NCBI GenBank assembly: GCA_949987565.1
Contig: OX465119.1
Coordinates: forward strand, 10,447,441-10,511,440
Length of the DNA: 64,000 nucleotides
Origin: Luidia sarsii
Lineage: Eukaryota; Echinodermata; Asteroidea; Paxillosida; Luidiidae
Direction of reading: 5' to 3'
Part shown: positions 44,301-58,585 of the stretch, piece after piece
Layout of the letters: every line of letters begins with the position of its first letter
Numbering within the stretch: position 1 is the stretch's first letter
The notes under the pieces: model-generated
The model's database searches: none
Told to the model about the DNA's origin: nothing
What the model saw: the letters and a program-made list of their open reading frames with translations, nothing else
Made by a program: the position numbers and the translations under genes

Positions 44301-47300
44301 CTTTCACGTTTTAAGTGTACTGATCGATGGCTCATGCTATCAATATTGACCACGGACACAGCTAACTCGGATTGTTGGGGGAATATCCGGGCTATACATC
44401 AGTGAGTTACTTCAATAACCCATCTGCCAAGACACTTCAATCACGATCTAATTAATCACAATCACTTTAGTCACGTGTGAAAATACCGCCTGTGTAAGGA
44501 ACAAGGCAATATCTTATTGCCACTCATATGGGAGCATTGGGAGATACCACACGCACGGTTTCATTATAGCTTCCCTAGTTGGTTTCTGCCTTCGGTTAAG
44601 AACTTGCCAAAGGCCTACCCAATGGCAAGACAGTCATACAAAAACTGGCTGAACGTCTGATGAAATTAAAGACACGACTGAGAGGGTCTTTTGCTTTTAA
44701 AATAAATGCTTGAGCTTTACTTCAATGATGATACATACGTCCCATAAAATAAACACGACTCTTATCCTTCGCTTTACCTGAGAGGGATATATAACTCTTC
44801 AAAAGCTATTCGATTTACTCTACATCAAATTCAACGGTAGGGAATTTTCCAAGTAGATGGTGGCTGTCTGAATGGTTGAAGTCTTTGACGGTGCTTGGAT
44901 TGAGATAATTTATCGCAGGACAGCAAAATAATGCAAATGCTACCACGGCTCCCCTGGAATGCCCGTGAAATGATCAATCGATGATCGAAGATCGATCCAA
45001 CTATCGAAAGGAATTAGATTAGTCCTAAGTCATGTCAGGAGAACCGTCCTCTAAACATACATAGAGGGCGCCCTTCTCTATTGCCTTCTATGAAGGGTGC
45101 AGAACACTAAATAGAGCTCCCATTGAACACTGTACAAAAACACTCACTTTCAAAGCCAATTATTCCACACCCAAAAGTCTCTCAGTTCTTGTAACTAAAC
45201 TTTTCAATTTTAGTGCCCTTATCCGATTAGATTTTGCTAATTACCCCCAGTAAAAAACATCCCAAAATGTGTAGCCGTCCAAGCCCAATTTCTTCAAGGA
45301 TTTGGGGATGGACTCCTCCAGCCAAATGGGGCCACATTTAAAGCAGGATTTGGTCCAAATGACATACCAAATTGTAGAGTGAACCCCCAGGTTGTCTTAG
45401 GTTTCACTTATTCTACAATGTATGAGCTAATTAGCCTCCAAAGACCCCTTATTAAACAAAACATGTGGGTCCACACTTTATGATAATCAGCTCGGCGGAG
45501 CCATCTTGGATGGATTTTGTGTGCTTCACCCGAAGGATGAAAGATACTTGTAAGTCGTATGAGGATCATCGATGCGTTTTCTTCGTTCAAACAGACCCAT
45601 GGTTTCTGTCACTGCATAGCAGCGACTTTGGTAAAAGAATTGGCACAACTCCGTTTTGTCGCTCAATTTACAAATAACTGATGAGTTCGAGTCCCAGTGA
45701 AGTCAAAGTTTTCTTTGCCATTATTTCTTTACATAGTTCCCATGCAGTCAGTTTTTTCTTTATTAAAGCTCTGTCGTCTTTGCAGCCACAAATAAAACGA
45801 ACCCTCTAAAACAGGATCACTAATTCAACGCGAACGTGAGCACACAAACGATTGAAGAAAAGGGGTTTCTTTTTTTATCACAGACAAAACAATCCAGCGT
45901 TCAGTCGGAAGACAGGTCATAGAGTAATGTCGTAAGGACATCAGCACTCAGAGAGGGATACTATCATCTCCTAAACACTCTCCAAACCAAATCTCATGCA
46001 ATCGGTTTCGTGTTTTAGATTAAAATCTTTAAACCACTTTCTTGACAAGACGAACCCTTCCCACTATACGCGTGGCTTCAACCGCCCTGAGAAATTAATC
46101 AGACGTGGGCGTGTGGTTTGATTCATTGTTAGCGACTGAGACTGATTTGGGTCCAAGGTGAATTCGCAGTGGATTCACTAATTTGATCAAAGCTGGGGGA
46201 AACTAGGTTCCTTGTCGAGACCATCTATTTAAATGCATGCATTGGGTTCATCCTCGCTATTGTAAGAATTGCAAAACAAATATCGTGTGTAAATATCCCC
46301 TGTCTATTCACAACTCAGCCATCCCTTAAATTGTATCCCACGAAGCTGCAAATGTAAAGTAGTCTATGAAATAACCCACACACGGTTTCCTGTGTGAATT
46401 ATTATGGATCGGAACGTTTTCGAGAATAAAACGTGGGCTTATTTTATTTTTATTGGTAAAAAACCTCTTGGTGGGAAGAAAGCAGGCACGGAATTCGGAC
46501 AAAATGTGTATCTGCCTATTGCCTAAAATCCTCCGTTCTTTCTCTCTTGTGAATTCCTCTCATGCAAACAAGATTCTCGATGATTTCGACCTTCACGGGC
46601 GACATTTGAAAAAGACGGTAAAATAGCGCACATGAGTTTCTCTGTCAATAAGATAACGTAGCTATCGGTCCATCGTCTGGATCGTTAGACCTCCATAATG
46701 TAATAATAACCCACGCTGGAGAAGTGGGCGACACGATCCAGGTGGCAGAAACAATAATTCAGCCCCAAAGACGATGGAAGATTTCGTTTTACTGGTTTTA
46801 CTTTTTGAGTGACACTTCCTGCACACTTGACGCTGTCAGTGCCATTCCGCCCTCGTCACTCGTCAGCTTGGCAGCACCATTGCTCCTGAAGATTCAAGTC
46901 CACTTCAAGTTTGATTAAACGCATGTCTGTAGACCCAGACTAACCAATGGCAATCTTTGAAATGTCGGGAACTTGCCTTGTCGATAATCCGTTGGGTTAG
47001 TGCGTTGATAAAGCTCAATGAAAACTTCTTTATGATTGCTTTTTATAAAAATGTTAATGGGCACATGTGAATCGCTTCTTGTGCAATGATTGCTGCACAC
47101 GGGACCTATATTACTTGATGATGTCTACGTCTCAGCGTTTGCCAATGGGAAATTAAACTATTCTCCAACAAGGAGAATCCTTCAATGCAGGTATGATAGA
47201 CCTTTAGCGGATGATAGCTCTTTAAGCAAACAAAACTAAGATATGATGGGTCAAGCTGTTAATTCGTATAATGTCTCTTTGATCGTCTCACGAAATGTCG

Positions 47301-50300
47301 CCGAAAATGACATAACTAAGTCCAAGAGTACAAAAGGGAAAATGAAAAATTTATTTTAAAGATTTTAAGCTTCCAATCTAAAGTGTTCGTTGCGTCATGT
47401 CGTACGTGATGTCATCGTGGTTTTATCAATTTAGTAAACTGGTATTTTGACTTCATTTTGCATATGTCTGCCTGACGCTCTTAATCACAATGATGATGCA
47501 ATTACATCTCTTTCAGGGGTAATCACCTCTGAATATAATCAGGCCCGTGCGAATAGCAAGGACGGGTCTTCGAACCCACGTTTTGCGTACCATTGCTCTT
47601 CGGAGCTGTACAGCCCTTAGATGGTGGTCTCCAAAATAGTCAACTACTCCTTGCCGGGGTGAGACCAAATCAATTAAAAACTTAAGTATATTATTGGTTT
47701 GCGGTAACACCACACACAATTCTGTTTTGTGAGTATGCGTGGTTCTGAAAAGAATGGGAAGAACTCGAGGTTTTGAACAGTATGATTTGTTCACTGCTAT
47801 GTTACCGCAGATCTATTACTTATTCTGCTACTCTCATCATGAAAACCTTACTGGGAACTTAGTGATTTATTTGTCTTTGACATTAGAATTGAACACTTTT
47901 GCCACAACGAGAACACAAAATAATGGTTACGATTGCCTGCGACTATCAGACCTCCCTTACTCACCTAGAAAAGACTACCCGAGGACATGCCAGGATCCAA
48001 ATACGTGTACATGGGTGTAAATCGTGCAGCTTGGATAGACCATGAATGACGCCCCAAGGTGCCTGACGTCGTATTGATTCTGAATGCACTCTCCGCTAAG
48101 ATGAACATCAAAGGCCTACAGCGCAAAGCTCAAGCCAATACGTCACGCGTAGAACGCCTAGTGCAAAAACCGCCTGGTGCTACACAAATCTAGTTGTTAA
48201 ATTCCGTGACGAATTTCATCCATCCGAATGTATGAGATAGCACCTCCGGTATGTGAGACCACGGGCTTCAAATGTTGACAGATTGTCCTTGTATCATGTC
48301 TAAGGTTACAACTTCTACAAAATACATCACAACATGAGCATTTCCTGCCAAACCATTGTAAATCAAACATTCGGTAAAACCTCTGTCATAAATTTATAAA
48401 CAACGATACAGACCACATTATTCGCAACGTTGCAGTGTTTGAATATTCATTTCCAAGAAAACATTACAGAATTACTCTAATGCAATACTGCTGACTTTAT
48501 TTGATCAGGGATGTTTTTTGTCTCTTTCATTTTATCTCTTTCTGTGGGGGTGGAGGAGAAGTCGAGGAAATTTAATCAGAAAAAAACGCGCTCGTTGCAT
48601 GGTTACCATGGAATCCTTCCAGCGTCACTATTCAACACATTTTATTGAGTCCAAATAGCGCCACGTGTCAAGGTCAGGCAATATTGCGTTACAACCACCA
48701 CTGTTCCTGCATAACATTTCAGTCTTAGATTCACACCTCCTACACACAGCGGTATAATGGCTGCTATACATTTGAAGGAATTCTACAACAAAACATGAAC
48801 GCACAGATAGTCATCGTCTTAGAGAAGTTCCATCTGACACGATATGCTGGATGTCTGTGGAATATAAATTCCGTAGCAAATTGACAAGGGTGTGATGTGA
48901 CGTGCTCGCTGGTTGGTTGTTTGTGCGACTGTCACATTAATTTCCGTTTCATTCTTCATTTCCCATCATCAGTATTTGATGCCTACAATAAACAAGACTA
49001 TGCTTCTACAAATACCACAAGAGCACCTTATATAGCACATGCGTTACTTAACTACACCCTGGCCAGTCTGTAAATAAAATAGGTGGAACCCGTATCTGGC
49101 AGTGTCTGCACGTTTAGTGGTATGCTTCTTGTCAATTCTAAACTGACAACTGACTGTCATGCATGCATTGGACGACACACGCATCTGTAACCCACAACCT
49201 TTAGAAGCATTCTCACTATCAAACACAGGCAAACCTATGAGCAGAACACATGTGCAGCTCATAACTCGTCTTGGTAGAAGGAAGCGAAAGCCCAGGGGAG
49301 ACGAATTCACAAATATAATTATTACATGGTAGCCGACATTTCCCCTAACAGCGAATCGTTGGCCTGCTTGCGCACTGACATTCCCCTACAGTCACTGCGT
49401 GCCAGTGGCTACCTGACTTGCCCAGAATAAAATTGCGCGTTTCTTTTTTTAATTATTACATTGGTATACAGGCATTGTTGTCGATTTCACACACGCTGAC
49501 TCCGACATGTTCAATATTGGCCGAGTGGTCGAGACTCGTAGCTAGCCTGTGAATTTCACGCCTGGTTCAACTGTGCGCTGCCAGAAGAAGTCTATGTACC
49601 TGTGCAAGGCACACGCGCCCACTTGAATAACTCATTGATTTCTTGTTGGGGACGACCAAGATCAACACTGCTGTGACGTTTGCTTTATGATGGAAACCCG
49701 CACATGACAAAATCATTGCAACAAATACCGCAATCATGGTCCATGTGACTAATTGGCTTCGTGACGTCTACACCGCTTTATAGCTCGCCAAGTTTCCTCG
49801 TTTTGAGAGGACAATAAATGGTGAAGAGGTGCCAATCACCTCCCGCCTGACCGCTATTCATTTAATCCGATCTGTTGCTTCAAATATACCTTGGCTTCCC
49901 CAGAGAGGTTGCCAAAACTCGAGCGGGTCCTTACAAATATTAGTTCGTCTACAACAGGCTTTCTCGTCTTACATCCCCAGCAGAGCCATCCACCTAATTC
50001 AATGAGCACGGTTTCGTCTTGTCAGCTCAATCTCGCCATCGTCAAGTCCTACTCGCTGAGTCTGGCAAATGAACAGTCTGGAAAGCATACACGGTTGTTT
50101 TAACCACCTTACCAAAAAATCGGCTTGACGGACTAGTGCCTCAGCCCACCCATCTGGCTAGGCACGACGTGAGATCATCTGCACACTACTTGTGTAAAGG
50201 AGCTCTAGTCATCACGTGTGTGCTGCACCTTGGTAGCACGTCATCGTTACTAGTCAAATCACCAAGCAGTCTGGATTGAAAGATTCCACGACCATTCTAT

Positions 50301-51057
50301 GTCAGTAACCACCGACTGCTAACACCCAAACACGCTTTGCACTCCTTGATTAATACCCGTTTTGTCTGGAGTGGGGATCGTCGCTATCGACAACTCTATC
50401 GACGACTGTGGAACCTCAGCTCGAATATTAACACGTCTCTGAACAGGTAAGTGACTGAGTATCTCAGGGACTTTTGCCCGCCTGGAAGACAAAAATGATA
50501 AATAATTGATAGAGATAAATGTTCCCTACACTTGCAAGTTCGTACGCGTTGGGGAGGTGTTATTAATAGACAGTCACGACATGAGTTCCGGACGAGGAAT
50601 GACCCAATTGTTAGGTTTGTCAGCTCCTTGAAAATTCCCCCAATTCATCAAAATTGAAGGACTTACACTTCACATTAAACGTGCCATGCAAACCGGCGGC
50701 CATTTTCCGAGCAATTTTGCCACACGAGAAGGACTTTGCCATGGAAACGCTTTACGTTAACGAAACCACACTAAGAAATATTGGGAAAAATTGTTACCTT
50801 TTGGTGGTAAAAAGGGAACATGGTTGTCGGCCTGGGTACAAAATAATCTTACCCAACATTAGATGTGTACAAATTTACTCCAACCTGAGCAAATAATTTG
50901 TACCCTATATTGTGTAAAAATATTAGTTTACCCCTAGAGCAATTAATGTTGTGTAATCCCTTCTTTTTTTTAAGAGTGTAACCCTTTCCAACCTTACCGA
51001 ACCTCATGGTACAATGCGTTCCAGTTTCTGGTGATTTGTTTCGTTGATGACAGTTTT
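41368..51057. other. No gene recognised (about 9.7 kb)
   Basis: AT-rich single-copy-looking DNA upstream of CHD1L. No exon with family resemblance, no RNA gene. Small items only: SINE pieces at 45680-45725 and 47520-47665, and a dispersed-repeat piece at 47693-47800. The CHD1L promoter should lie just above 41367, but I see no TATA box or other decisive element. Confidence 0.5.
47520..47665 (-). mobile_element. tRNA-derived SINE
   Basis: Reverse tRNA-like head (gggtcttcgaacccacg, gctgtacagcccttagatgg) and body end (aatagtcaactactccttgc), same family as 8500-8800. Confidence 0.6.
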
Positions 51058-51712
51058 GATACGAGATACTAATCGTGAATATGCAAGATATAAATCAGGT
51101 GACTATTATTAGTAGAATTAAGGCTCTGAAACCAAAAACAAGAATTCTAATCGCGTATCTGTGATAGAAATGATAGCCCACCAAGAATCTGAGAAACGAA
51201 AAGAAGTTTTTATTTCCAGAATTTGTTTGTTTTCACATCAATTTTCAAACGAATTTTCAAAAGAACAAAATGAAGATACGAGATACTAATCGTGAATATG
51301 CAAGATATAAATCAGGTGACTATTATTAGTAGAGTTAAGGCTCTGAAACCAAAACAAGAATTCTAATCGCGTATCTGTGATAGAAATGATAGCCCACCAA
51401 GAATCTGAGAAACGAAAAGGAGTTTTTATTTCCAGAATTTGTTTGTATTCACATCAATTTTCAAACGAATTTTCAAAAGACCAAAATGAAGATACGAGAT
51501 ACTAATCGTAAATATGCAAGATATAAATCAGGTGACTATTATTAGTAGAATTAAGGCTCTGAAACCAAAACAAGAATTTTAATCGCGTATCTGTGATAGA
51601 AATGATAGCCCACCAAGAATCTGAGAAACGAAAAGAAGTTTTTATTTTCAGAATTTGTTTGTATTCACATCAATTTTCAAACGAATTTTCAAAAGAACAA
51701 AATGGAAAAAAA
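51058..51712. repeat. 217-bp tandem triplication
   Basis: Units begin gatacgagatactaatcgtg at 51058, 51275 and 51491, differing at a handful of bases. A 60-codon frame in the third unit is not conserved as coding in the others. Confidence 0.95.
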
Positions 51713-52670
51713 CAAACTTTAACCTTAACCCCGGATGGTCAGCTCACTAACTCAGAAGGTCGAACAACAAAATAATTCCAAAACATTTGCCTGTCATCAA
51801 TAATGCAATTTATAATGGGATCTTTCTCTGAGCACACCAAAGTACAAGAAGAACATCTGTGTCTGTTTGCAACAGACCATAGTCAGGGTCAGGGTTTCCT
51901 TCTTCTCTTTCATTCAACCGAAGCGTCACGTTCTTCACCTTCTGCATTTCTAGCGAGGCAATAGATTTTATTGTCAACCAGGTTCCGAGAAGATTGGTCA
52001 GTGACTTCGGTTGGTTTTAAAATGTCCTATTTGGATTACGTCATGATCACTTTATATACAAAAATGTATATTGCATATGCAACATTTTGGGATTCTCAGC
52101 TCTATTCGCAGTAGTTATAAAGTTCTCTATTTGTGGCTGAATATGTTCCAATGAATGTTAAAGTCTTAAATGTTATTACCTGCAAGCGTATCCCAATACT
52201 GTATTTTCATTGAGACGATGGCAATTCAAACAACATCGACTCATAACTTCACCATCATAGCCATGAACACTATAGCACACATTACATTTGTATGCTGGCC
52301 AGCTAGCTGTAATTGTTCGGACTAAGGTTTGAAACCACAAGTTGTGAATCACATTATGTCTGCGTTGTCCTACCTTCTAAGACTTTCAGGCCTGTCAGCC
52401 CAACGAGCTAGCCTACTCTCCCCTAGCGTATGTTGAAAGAACATGCACAGTTTTATTTTAAAGCATCTGTTGAAGGGAGCGACGACATCCTTCTGGAATA
52501 TGCTGTAAGCAACTAAAGGGCAACCACAAGTTGTGAAGCACACTCTGTGTCTGCAATATTCCTAGCTTCGTGCACTTGCAGCCCTGTTTCACATGTTGCT
52601 CATTCACATTAAGTCACCTATCTAACCCTGGGTGCGACCTGTAAATCCCAATTGTATATACGTGCAGTCC

Positions 52671-53774
52671 CCGATTGTTGGTCAATGGGTGCACTAAACT
52701 GACTGATTGTTGGCCAATGGGTGCACTAAACTGACCGATTGTTGGCCAATGGGTGCACTAAACTGACCGATTGTTGGCCAATGGGTGCACTAAACTGACC
52801 GATTGTTGGCCAATGGGTGCACTAAACTGACCGATTGTTGGCCAATGGGTGCACTAAACTGACCGATTGTTGGCCAATGGGTGCACTAAACTGACCGATT
52901 GTTGGCCAATGGGTGCACTAAACTGACCGATTGTTGGCCAATGGGTGCACTAAACTGACCGATTGTTGGCCAATGGGTGCACTAAACTGACCGATTGTTG
53001 GCCAATGGGTGCACTAAACTGACCGATTGTTGGCCAATGGGTGCACTAAACTGACCGATTGTTGGCCAATGGGTGCACTAAACTGACCGATTGTTGGCCA
53101 ATGGGTGCACTAAACTGACTGATTGTTGGCCAATGGGTGCACTAAACTGACCGATTGTTGGCCAATGGGTGCACAAAACTGACCGATTGTTGGCCAATGG
53201 GTGCACTAAACTGACCGATTGTTGGCCAATGGGTGCATTAAACTGACCGATTGTTGGCCAATGGGTGCACTAAACTGACCGATTGTTGGCCAATGGGTGC
53301 ACTAAACTGACCGATTGTTGGCCAATGGGTGCACTAAACTGACCGATTGTTGGCCAATGGGTGCACTAAACTGACCGATTGTTGGCCAATGGGTGCACTA
53401 AACTGACCGATTGTTGGCCAATGGGTGCACTAAACTGACCGATTGTTGGCCAATGGGTGAACTAAACTGACCGATTGTTGGCCAATGGGTGCACTAAACT
53501 GACCGATTGTTGGCCAATGGGTGCACTAAACTGACCGATTGTTGGCCAATGGGTGCACTAAACTGACCGATTGTTGGCCAATGGGTGCACTAAACTGACC
53601 GATTGTTGGCCAATGGGTGCACTAAACTGACCGATTGTTGGCCAATGGGTGCACTAAACTGACCGATTGTTGGCCAATGGGTGCACTAAACTGACCGATT
53701 GTTGGCCAATGGGTGCACTAAACTGACCGATTGTTGGCCAATGGGTGCACTAAACTGACCGATTGTTGGCCAAC
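52671..53774. repeat. 32-bp minisatellite, about 34 copies
   Basis: Unit gattgttggccaatgggtgc + actaaactgacc, almost invariant (a few single-base variants near 53120-53240 and 53459). Each unit contains TTGGCCAATGG, an inverted-repeat CCAAT-box-like motif. Confidence 0.97.
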
Positions 53775-54088
53775 AGAAACGGTTTTGATCAGATTAAACA
53801 TTGTGGTCTTGTTTTTATGTGGCAGGGGTCATAGGTCGATAATTCAGGAGGCGTTTCTCTGCAAAAATACCCGCGTGGTTGGCTTCTGTAACGTCGCTAC
53901 ATTGCAGGTGGGGAACACTTAGTTGTGTTTAAATTCAATTCACATTATAAAAAAAGTATTTCGTTTCCCCGTTGAAATTACTGTCCCGACTGGCGTCGTC
54001 ACTATAACAGAATAAAGAACGAAAACACGTTCAAGCAGCGCTTTCTGTACATGCTTTTACTGCAGAATGTTCTACTCTAGCCCCTTGT

Positions 54089-54906
54089 GTACGAAGTGAC
54101 TTTGGTACGAAGTGACTTTGGTACGAATTGACTTGGGTACGAAGTGACTTTGGTACGAAGTGACTTGGGTGCGAAGTGACTTGGGTACGAAGTGGCTTTG
54201 GGTATGAAGTGACTTTGGTACGAAGTGACTTGGGTACGAAGTGACTTGGGGTATATACGAATTGACTTGTGTACGAAGTGACTTGGGTACGAAGTGATTT
54301 GGGTACGAAGTGATTTTGGGTACGAATTGACTTGGGTATGAAGTGACTTGGGTATGAATTAAGTGACTTGGGTACGAAGTAAATTGAGTATGAAGTGACT
54401 TGTGTACGAAGTGACTTGAGTACGAAGTGACTTGGGTATGAAGTGACTTGGGTATGAAGTGACTTGGGTACGAAGTGACTTGTGTACGAATTGACTTGAG
54501 TACGAAGTGGCTTTGGGTATGAAGTGACTTGGGGACGAAGTGACTTGGGGTATGAAGTGACTTGTGTATGAAGTGACTTGGGTACGAAGTGACTTGGGTA
54601 CGAGGTGACTTGGGTACGATCAAGTGGCTTTGGGTATGAAGTGACTTGAGTACGAAGTGACTTGGGTATGAAGTGACCTGGTACGAAGTGACTTGGGTAC
54701 GAATTGACTTGTGTACGAATTGACTTGTGTACGAATTGACTGGGGTACGAATTGACTTGGGTACGAAGTGACTTGGGTACGAAGTGACTTGGGTACGAAG
54801 TAACTTGGGTACGAAGTGACTTGGTTACGAAGTGAATTTTGTACGAAGTGACTTGGGTATGAAGTGACTTGGGTATGAAGTGAGCTGGGTACGAAGTGAC
54901 TTGGAT
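54089..54906. repeat. 16-bp minisatellite (GTACGAAGTGACTTGG)
   Basis: About 51 units with gtatgaagtgacttgg and gaattgacttg variants. The minus strand stays open for 298 codons as SHFVPKSLRTQVTSYP repeats, explained by the 48-nt periodicity; no start context or neighbouring exon. Confidence 0.95.
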
Positions 54907-57900
54907 ATGCAGCGGAGGGAAAGTCACATAGGAGGAGACCTTCTTTACTCAGTATAGAGAATGAAACCATTTGAAATTGCAGTGAAGCGAATACAAACGG
55001 AAATAGGATGCAGGAACACAACACGGAAGTCCTCCGAAATTCAATCAAATAGCCAGAGACAATCAACCTTAAGACACGTAGTCAACTCCAAATGAAAATG
55101 TTTATCTTAAAGTAGCCACACTGCTGCTTGAACTGTTTCATGGCCAATTGGAAATCAATATTTGACATCGTTATACTGACGCAACCGTTTGCCTCTTGGT
55201 TGTTTAATATAATTAGTTTTGTTCTTGTCTACAAATAAAATGTGTTAGCTTATTCTTTGTTCTTGTCTACAAATAAATGTTAGCTTATTCTTGTACGGTA
55301 GACGAACAGCCTATAATTATACAGATAGCGAAGACACCGTCACGTACAATTACTGCATGAAATCCTGCGCTTTTTAGCGAGCCAGCGCAAACGAAGACCG
55401 TGTTTGTATTTATATAAATATCAAAAGCAGATTTCACAATACTCAACTCAGTGCAATAATTAAACTTCCTATACCCTTATTCGGGATATTTTGGTGAGAT
55501 TGAAACAAGTGGTTGAATATCGAATTATTTCCCTGTTACCTTCGTCAACTTTAAATTATTGATTCCTGCGAAATTGACGGTGAACTTGAAAATTGGATTA
55601 GCCCCATGGGAATGCTTACATAATTCATTTAGATGTAACTTCAGACGGTGCTTGTGGTACAGTTTTACTGATAGGGTACGGCGGGAAGATAAACCAGTTT
55701 TTCATTGACAACAAAGAAACAATTACAGAGTATTGAAAAGGAAAATCTTTATAGGAGTAAAGTGACTTCGTATAAATTTGCGGAAGCATATATTTTTGTA
55801 TTCGTTTATCATTTTTGGTGAGGATTTTGTATTTGCTATGTCTGGGTTTGGTTCAAGGGTTAGTGAAGAATTGTTCGTCCTTCATTGTGTGTGTGTTCCC
55901 GCCGTCATGTCTCTCTAGCATCATGCTTGGACGAAGTACGGCCCCTGAACTAATCAACCAATGTGGCAAATATTTGACATGCATCACGTCCCCTAGCCAT
56001 CCCCTTTTACTCATTAATAATTAAGAACAGCTTTGAATTCTTTCTGTTTACCGACGGTAGCCCACAATAGTACAGGTCAACCCGATTCCTACAATTGTGG
56101 ATGTGTAATTCCAATATTCCACACTCCTATACTCTCTCGTCGTTCCCTTCCTAGCCTTTGTTGCCCGGGGCATAATTAACTTCCCCTACTCATAGAGCAC
56201 TGTCGGCACCACTTGTATCGCCAAGCAAAAGCCATCACCGTCCGCTGATTTGCTTCAGTAATCAAGGATGAACGTAGAGACTTCTTGGCTTTCTAGCTCA
56301 GAATTACCGCACTTCCGTCGACGGGGAGTGATGGGTATAAGCGTTGGCGCGCTGCCTTCCATTGGAATATTAGCAGAGAGGGGAATCGAAAAAAAGCATC
56401 AGGTTGGACGATGGTTGCAAGATCGCGGCTAGGGTTCCGGAAGTGCTACGTCATCCCACGTACTTCACGAGAATTGGAGCGAGTGCGACGACAGCGTCAA
56501 ACGCACGGGAGTTCCGGTCCCATTCTGGTGAGAACTTGCGACGTGGACGGTGACTCCACAAACAAGCATGGGTGGCTGATGAAGCAGGCGGGTTTTGGCA
56601 GTACCAGTCAGTTGTGAAATACGATTTGCTGTGTGGAGTGCAAGGCTGCTTGCTGGACCTATGTGGTGATTCTTTAAGACACAAATTCGGATCATGATCA
56701 TATTATTAAGATGCTAGAAGGGGGAGGCTTACATGTACGCACATCCGCTCCATCCAAGATCATTCCAGTCCCAAACTCCACCACCTTCATAATTTTATTC
56801 ATTTTGCATTAAAAAAAAAAAAAAAAAAAAAACGCCGAATAAAAAGGAGTCGGGTGAGATGTTATGTGGTGGCTCTGATATTCTCCACATTTCCAGGTTG
56901 CTGTGCGGGTGTTTTTATTCCAAACGATTTCATCTTGTGCTGCTTAATTACTAGATTTAATTTCAGATTCTCATTAATGGTGTCTGAAGCTTTCGAGTGA
57001 AAATACGAAGCAGTGTGTATATCACTGTCAAGGTCTTATTAATGACTATTCACTTCTATGCGTCAGTCGTTAGCAGCACTGCGCATGCGTGCCTCGTTTT
57101 ATTAGCCGAGTTTAAAACATCAGCCATTGCCGCGCATAGAGCTTAACGGATAATTGTCTGCCTGTGCGGTGAGAGTCGGGAACCAGACAAGGGAGAGAAA
57201 AACCATGAGGTTTCCCTCTCCTTCTATATATCAAGCAAGTAGGAACACACAATTCTCAGAGATTTTTAAACCTTCTCATGAATTGACAAGAAAATATTAC
57301 TCTCCTGGCCGGGGAATAGATATTAATTCTTTTGGTGAGATATTATACTTGAATCTTATCCATAACCTCTCAAGTCAACAACTCCCCTCTTGAAACAAGG
57401 TGAGTGGGATACTCTTTCTTGAAGGTGGTAAAATGGTCAAAACTTGAGTGTGGTGCTCGAGTGGTAACAGATCCGTCTGTGCGTTTGGTGTGCAGACCCG
57501 TCCCGCACCCCTGCGATGACTTCACACACACCTAACACAAAGCACTACGACTTGAGTGGTCGATACATAAGTTGCCAGAGCTCATACAAACACCAATGTG
57601 TCGCCATCACCATCTGCCATCAGTAATCTATGTGCACAGCTCTGCGGTCAATGCGAACCAGTGTGGTGTAGCGCAATTTGATTAAGGGGAAGGCTGAGAT
57701 CGTGGATGCTGGAAGACGCTGTGTTGGAACACCAGTCAACTGTGAGGTCATCACGCTGTGCATGGGAGCGATTCACGTTTAATCTTTGTTCCAATCTCCT
57801 TAGATTTGTTTTTTAAGGCTGCAAAATATCCCGGAAATGCAATCGATGACGTCATGAACAACGTGAGCATCCGGTTACGAAAGGGAAGGGAATAGAATGA

Positions 57901-58466
57901 TGAGTAATGTATTACCTCACATCACCTCAGACGACTCAATTTAAATTATCGATCGAATGTCTGCAAGACAACTATTCTATCCACCACAGGAACAAAGTCA
58001 CTTCGCCGTCAAAAGCCATTCTGTGCATTTTCATCCTGATTATCCATCCAATATGTGCACATGAATGGAAGCACAATAAACTGTACATAGGGGAAAACGA
58101 GAGGGAGAATCATATGACGTGTCTTCACCATATCATGTATAGATACCAATACACGCTGAAACTTAACTAGTATAGAATCATTGCAATTGTCATACTCACA
58201 ACAATTGGTGAAGTTTCCCAAATTCGTCTGTCTGTACAAAACAATGAACCATAAAATACATCTTTGGTGTGAAACATTCTGGGAGGACAGAAATTATCTT
58301 CGTTTGCCAGAAATCTGGAAAGTAAGGTACCGGCACCTTGTTAATGTGTGTCCTTAAAGAAAAATATTGCCAGTGTAACTTCGTTTAACTCACATTGCGC
58401 CTCAGGACAAATATGATGATAAAATATAGAGATATGGACGGCTCTTCTTCGAATTACAGCAAATGT
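54907..58466. other. No gene recognised
   Basis: Mixed AT-rich sequence with an A run at 56811-56832. A few GC-richer frames near 56400-56630 lack any family resemblance or supported splice sites. Confidence 0.45.
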
Positions 58467-58585
58467 CAAGATTCTGCCTTCCAGAAAGGTCCTGCTAGGA
58501 CCGAAACGTCAGGCCCTCCTAAGTTGTGATATTCTTTGTTGGGTTATTTTAGTCAGTAAGCAGTTTGCAACATTTTTGCATCATT
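58467..58585 (+). mobile_element. Penelope-type terminal unit
   Basis: ttctgccttccagaaaggtc, ctgctaggaccgaaacgtca, then gtcagtaagcagtttgcaac. Its stem positions carry a compensating change (ggtcc/ggacc) relative to the other copies. Confidence 0.7.

Noticed and set aside
54031..54927. 298-codon SHFVPKSLRTQ repeat protein
   Set aside because: 16-bp minisatellite with 48-nt period; another frame is open in the same way.
56411..56700. Overlapping 68-78-codon frames in a GC-richer patch
   Set aside because: Open on both strands with no recognisable motif; a random open frame is the simpler reading.
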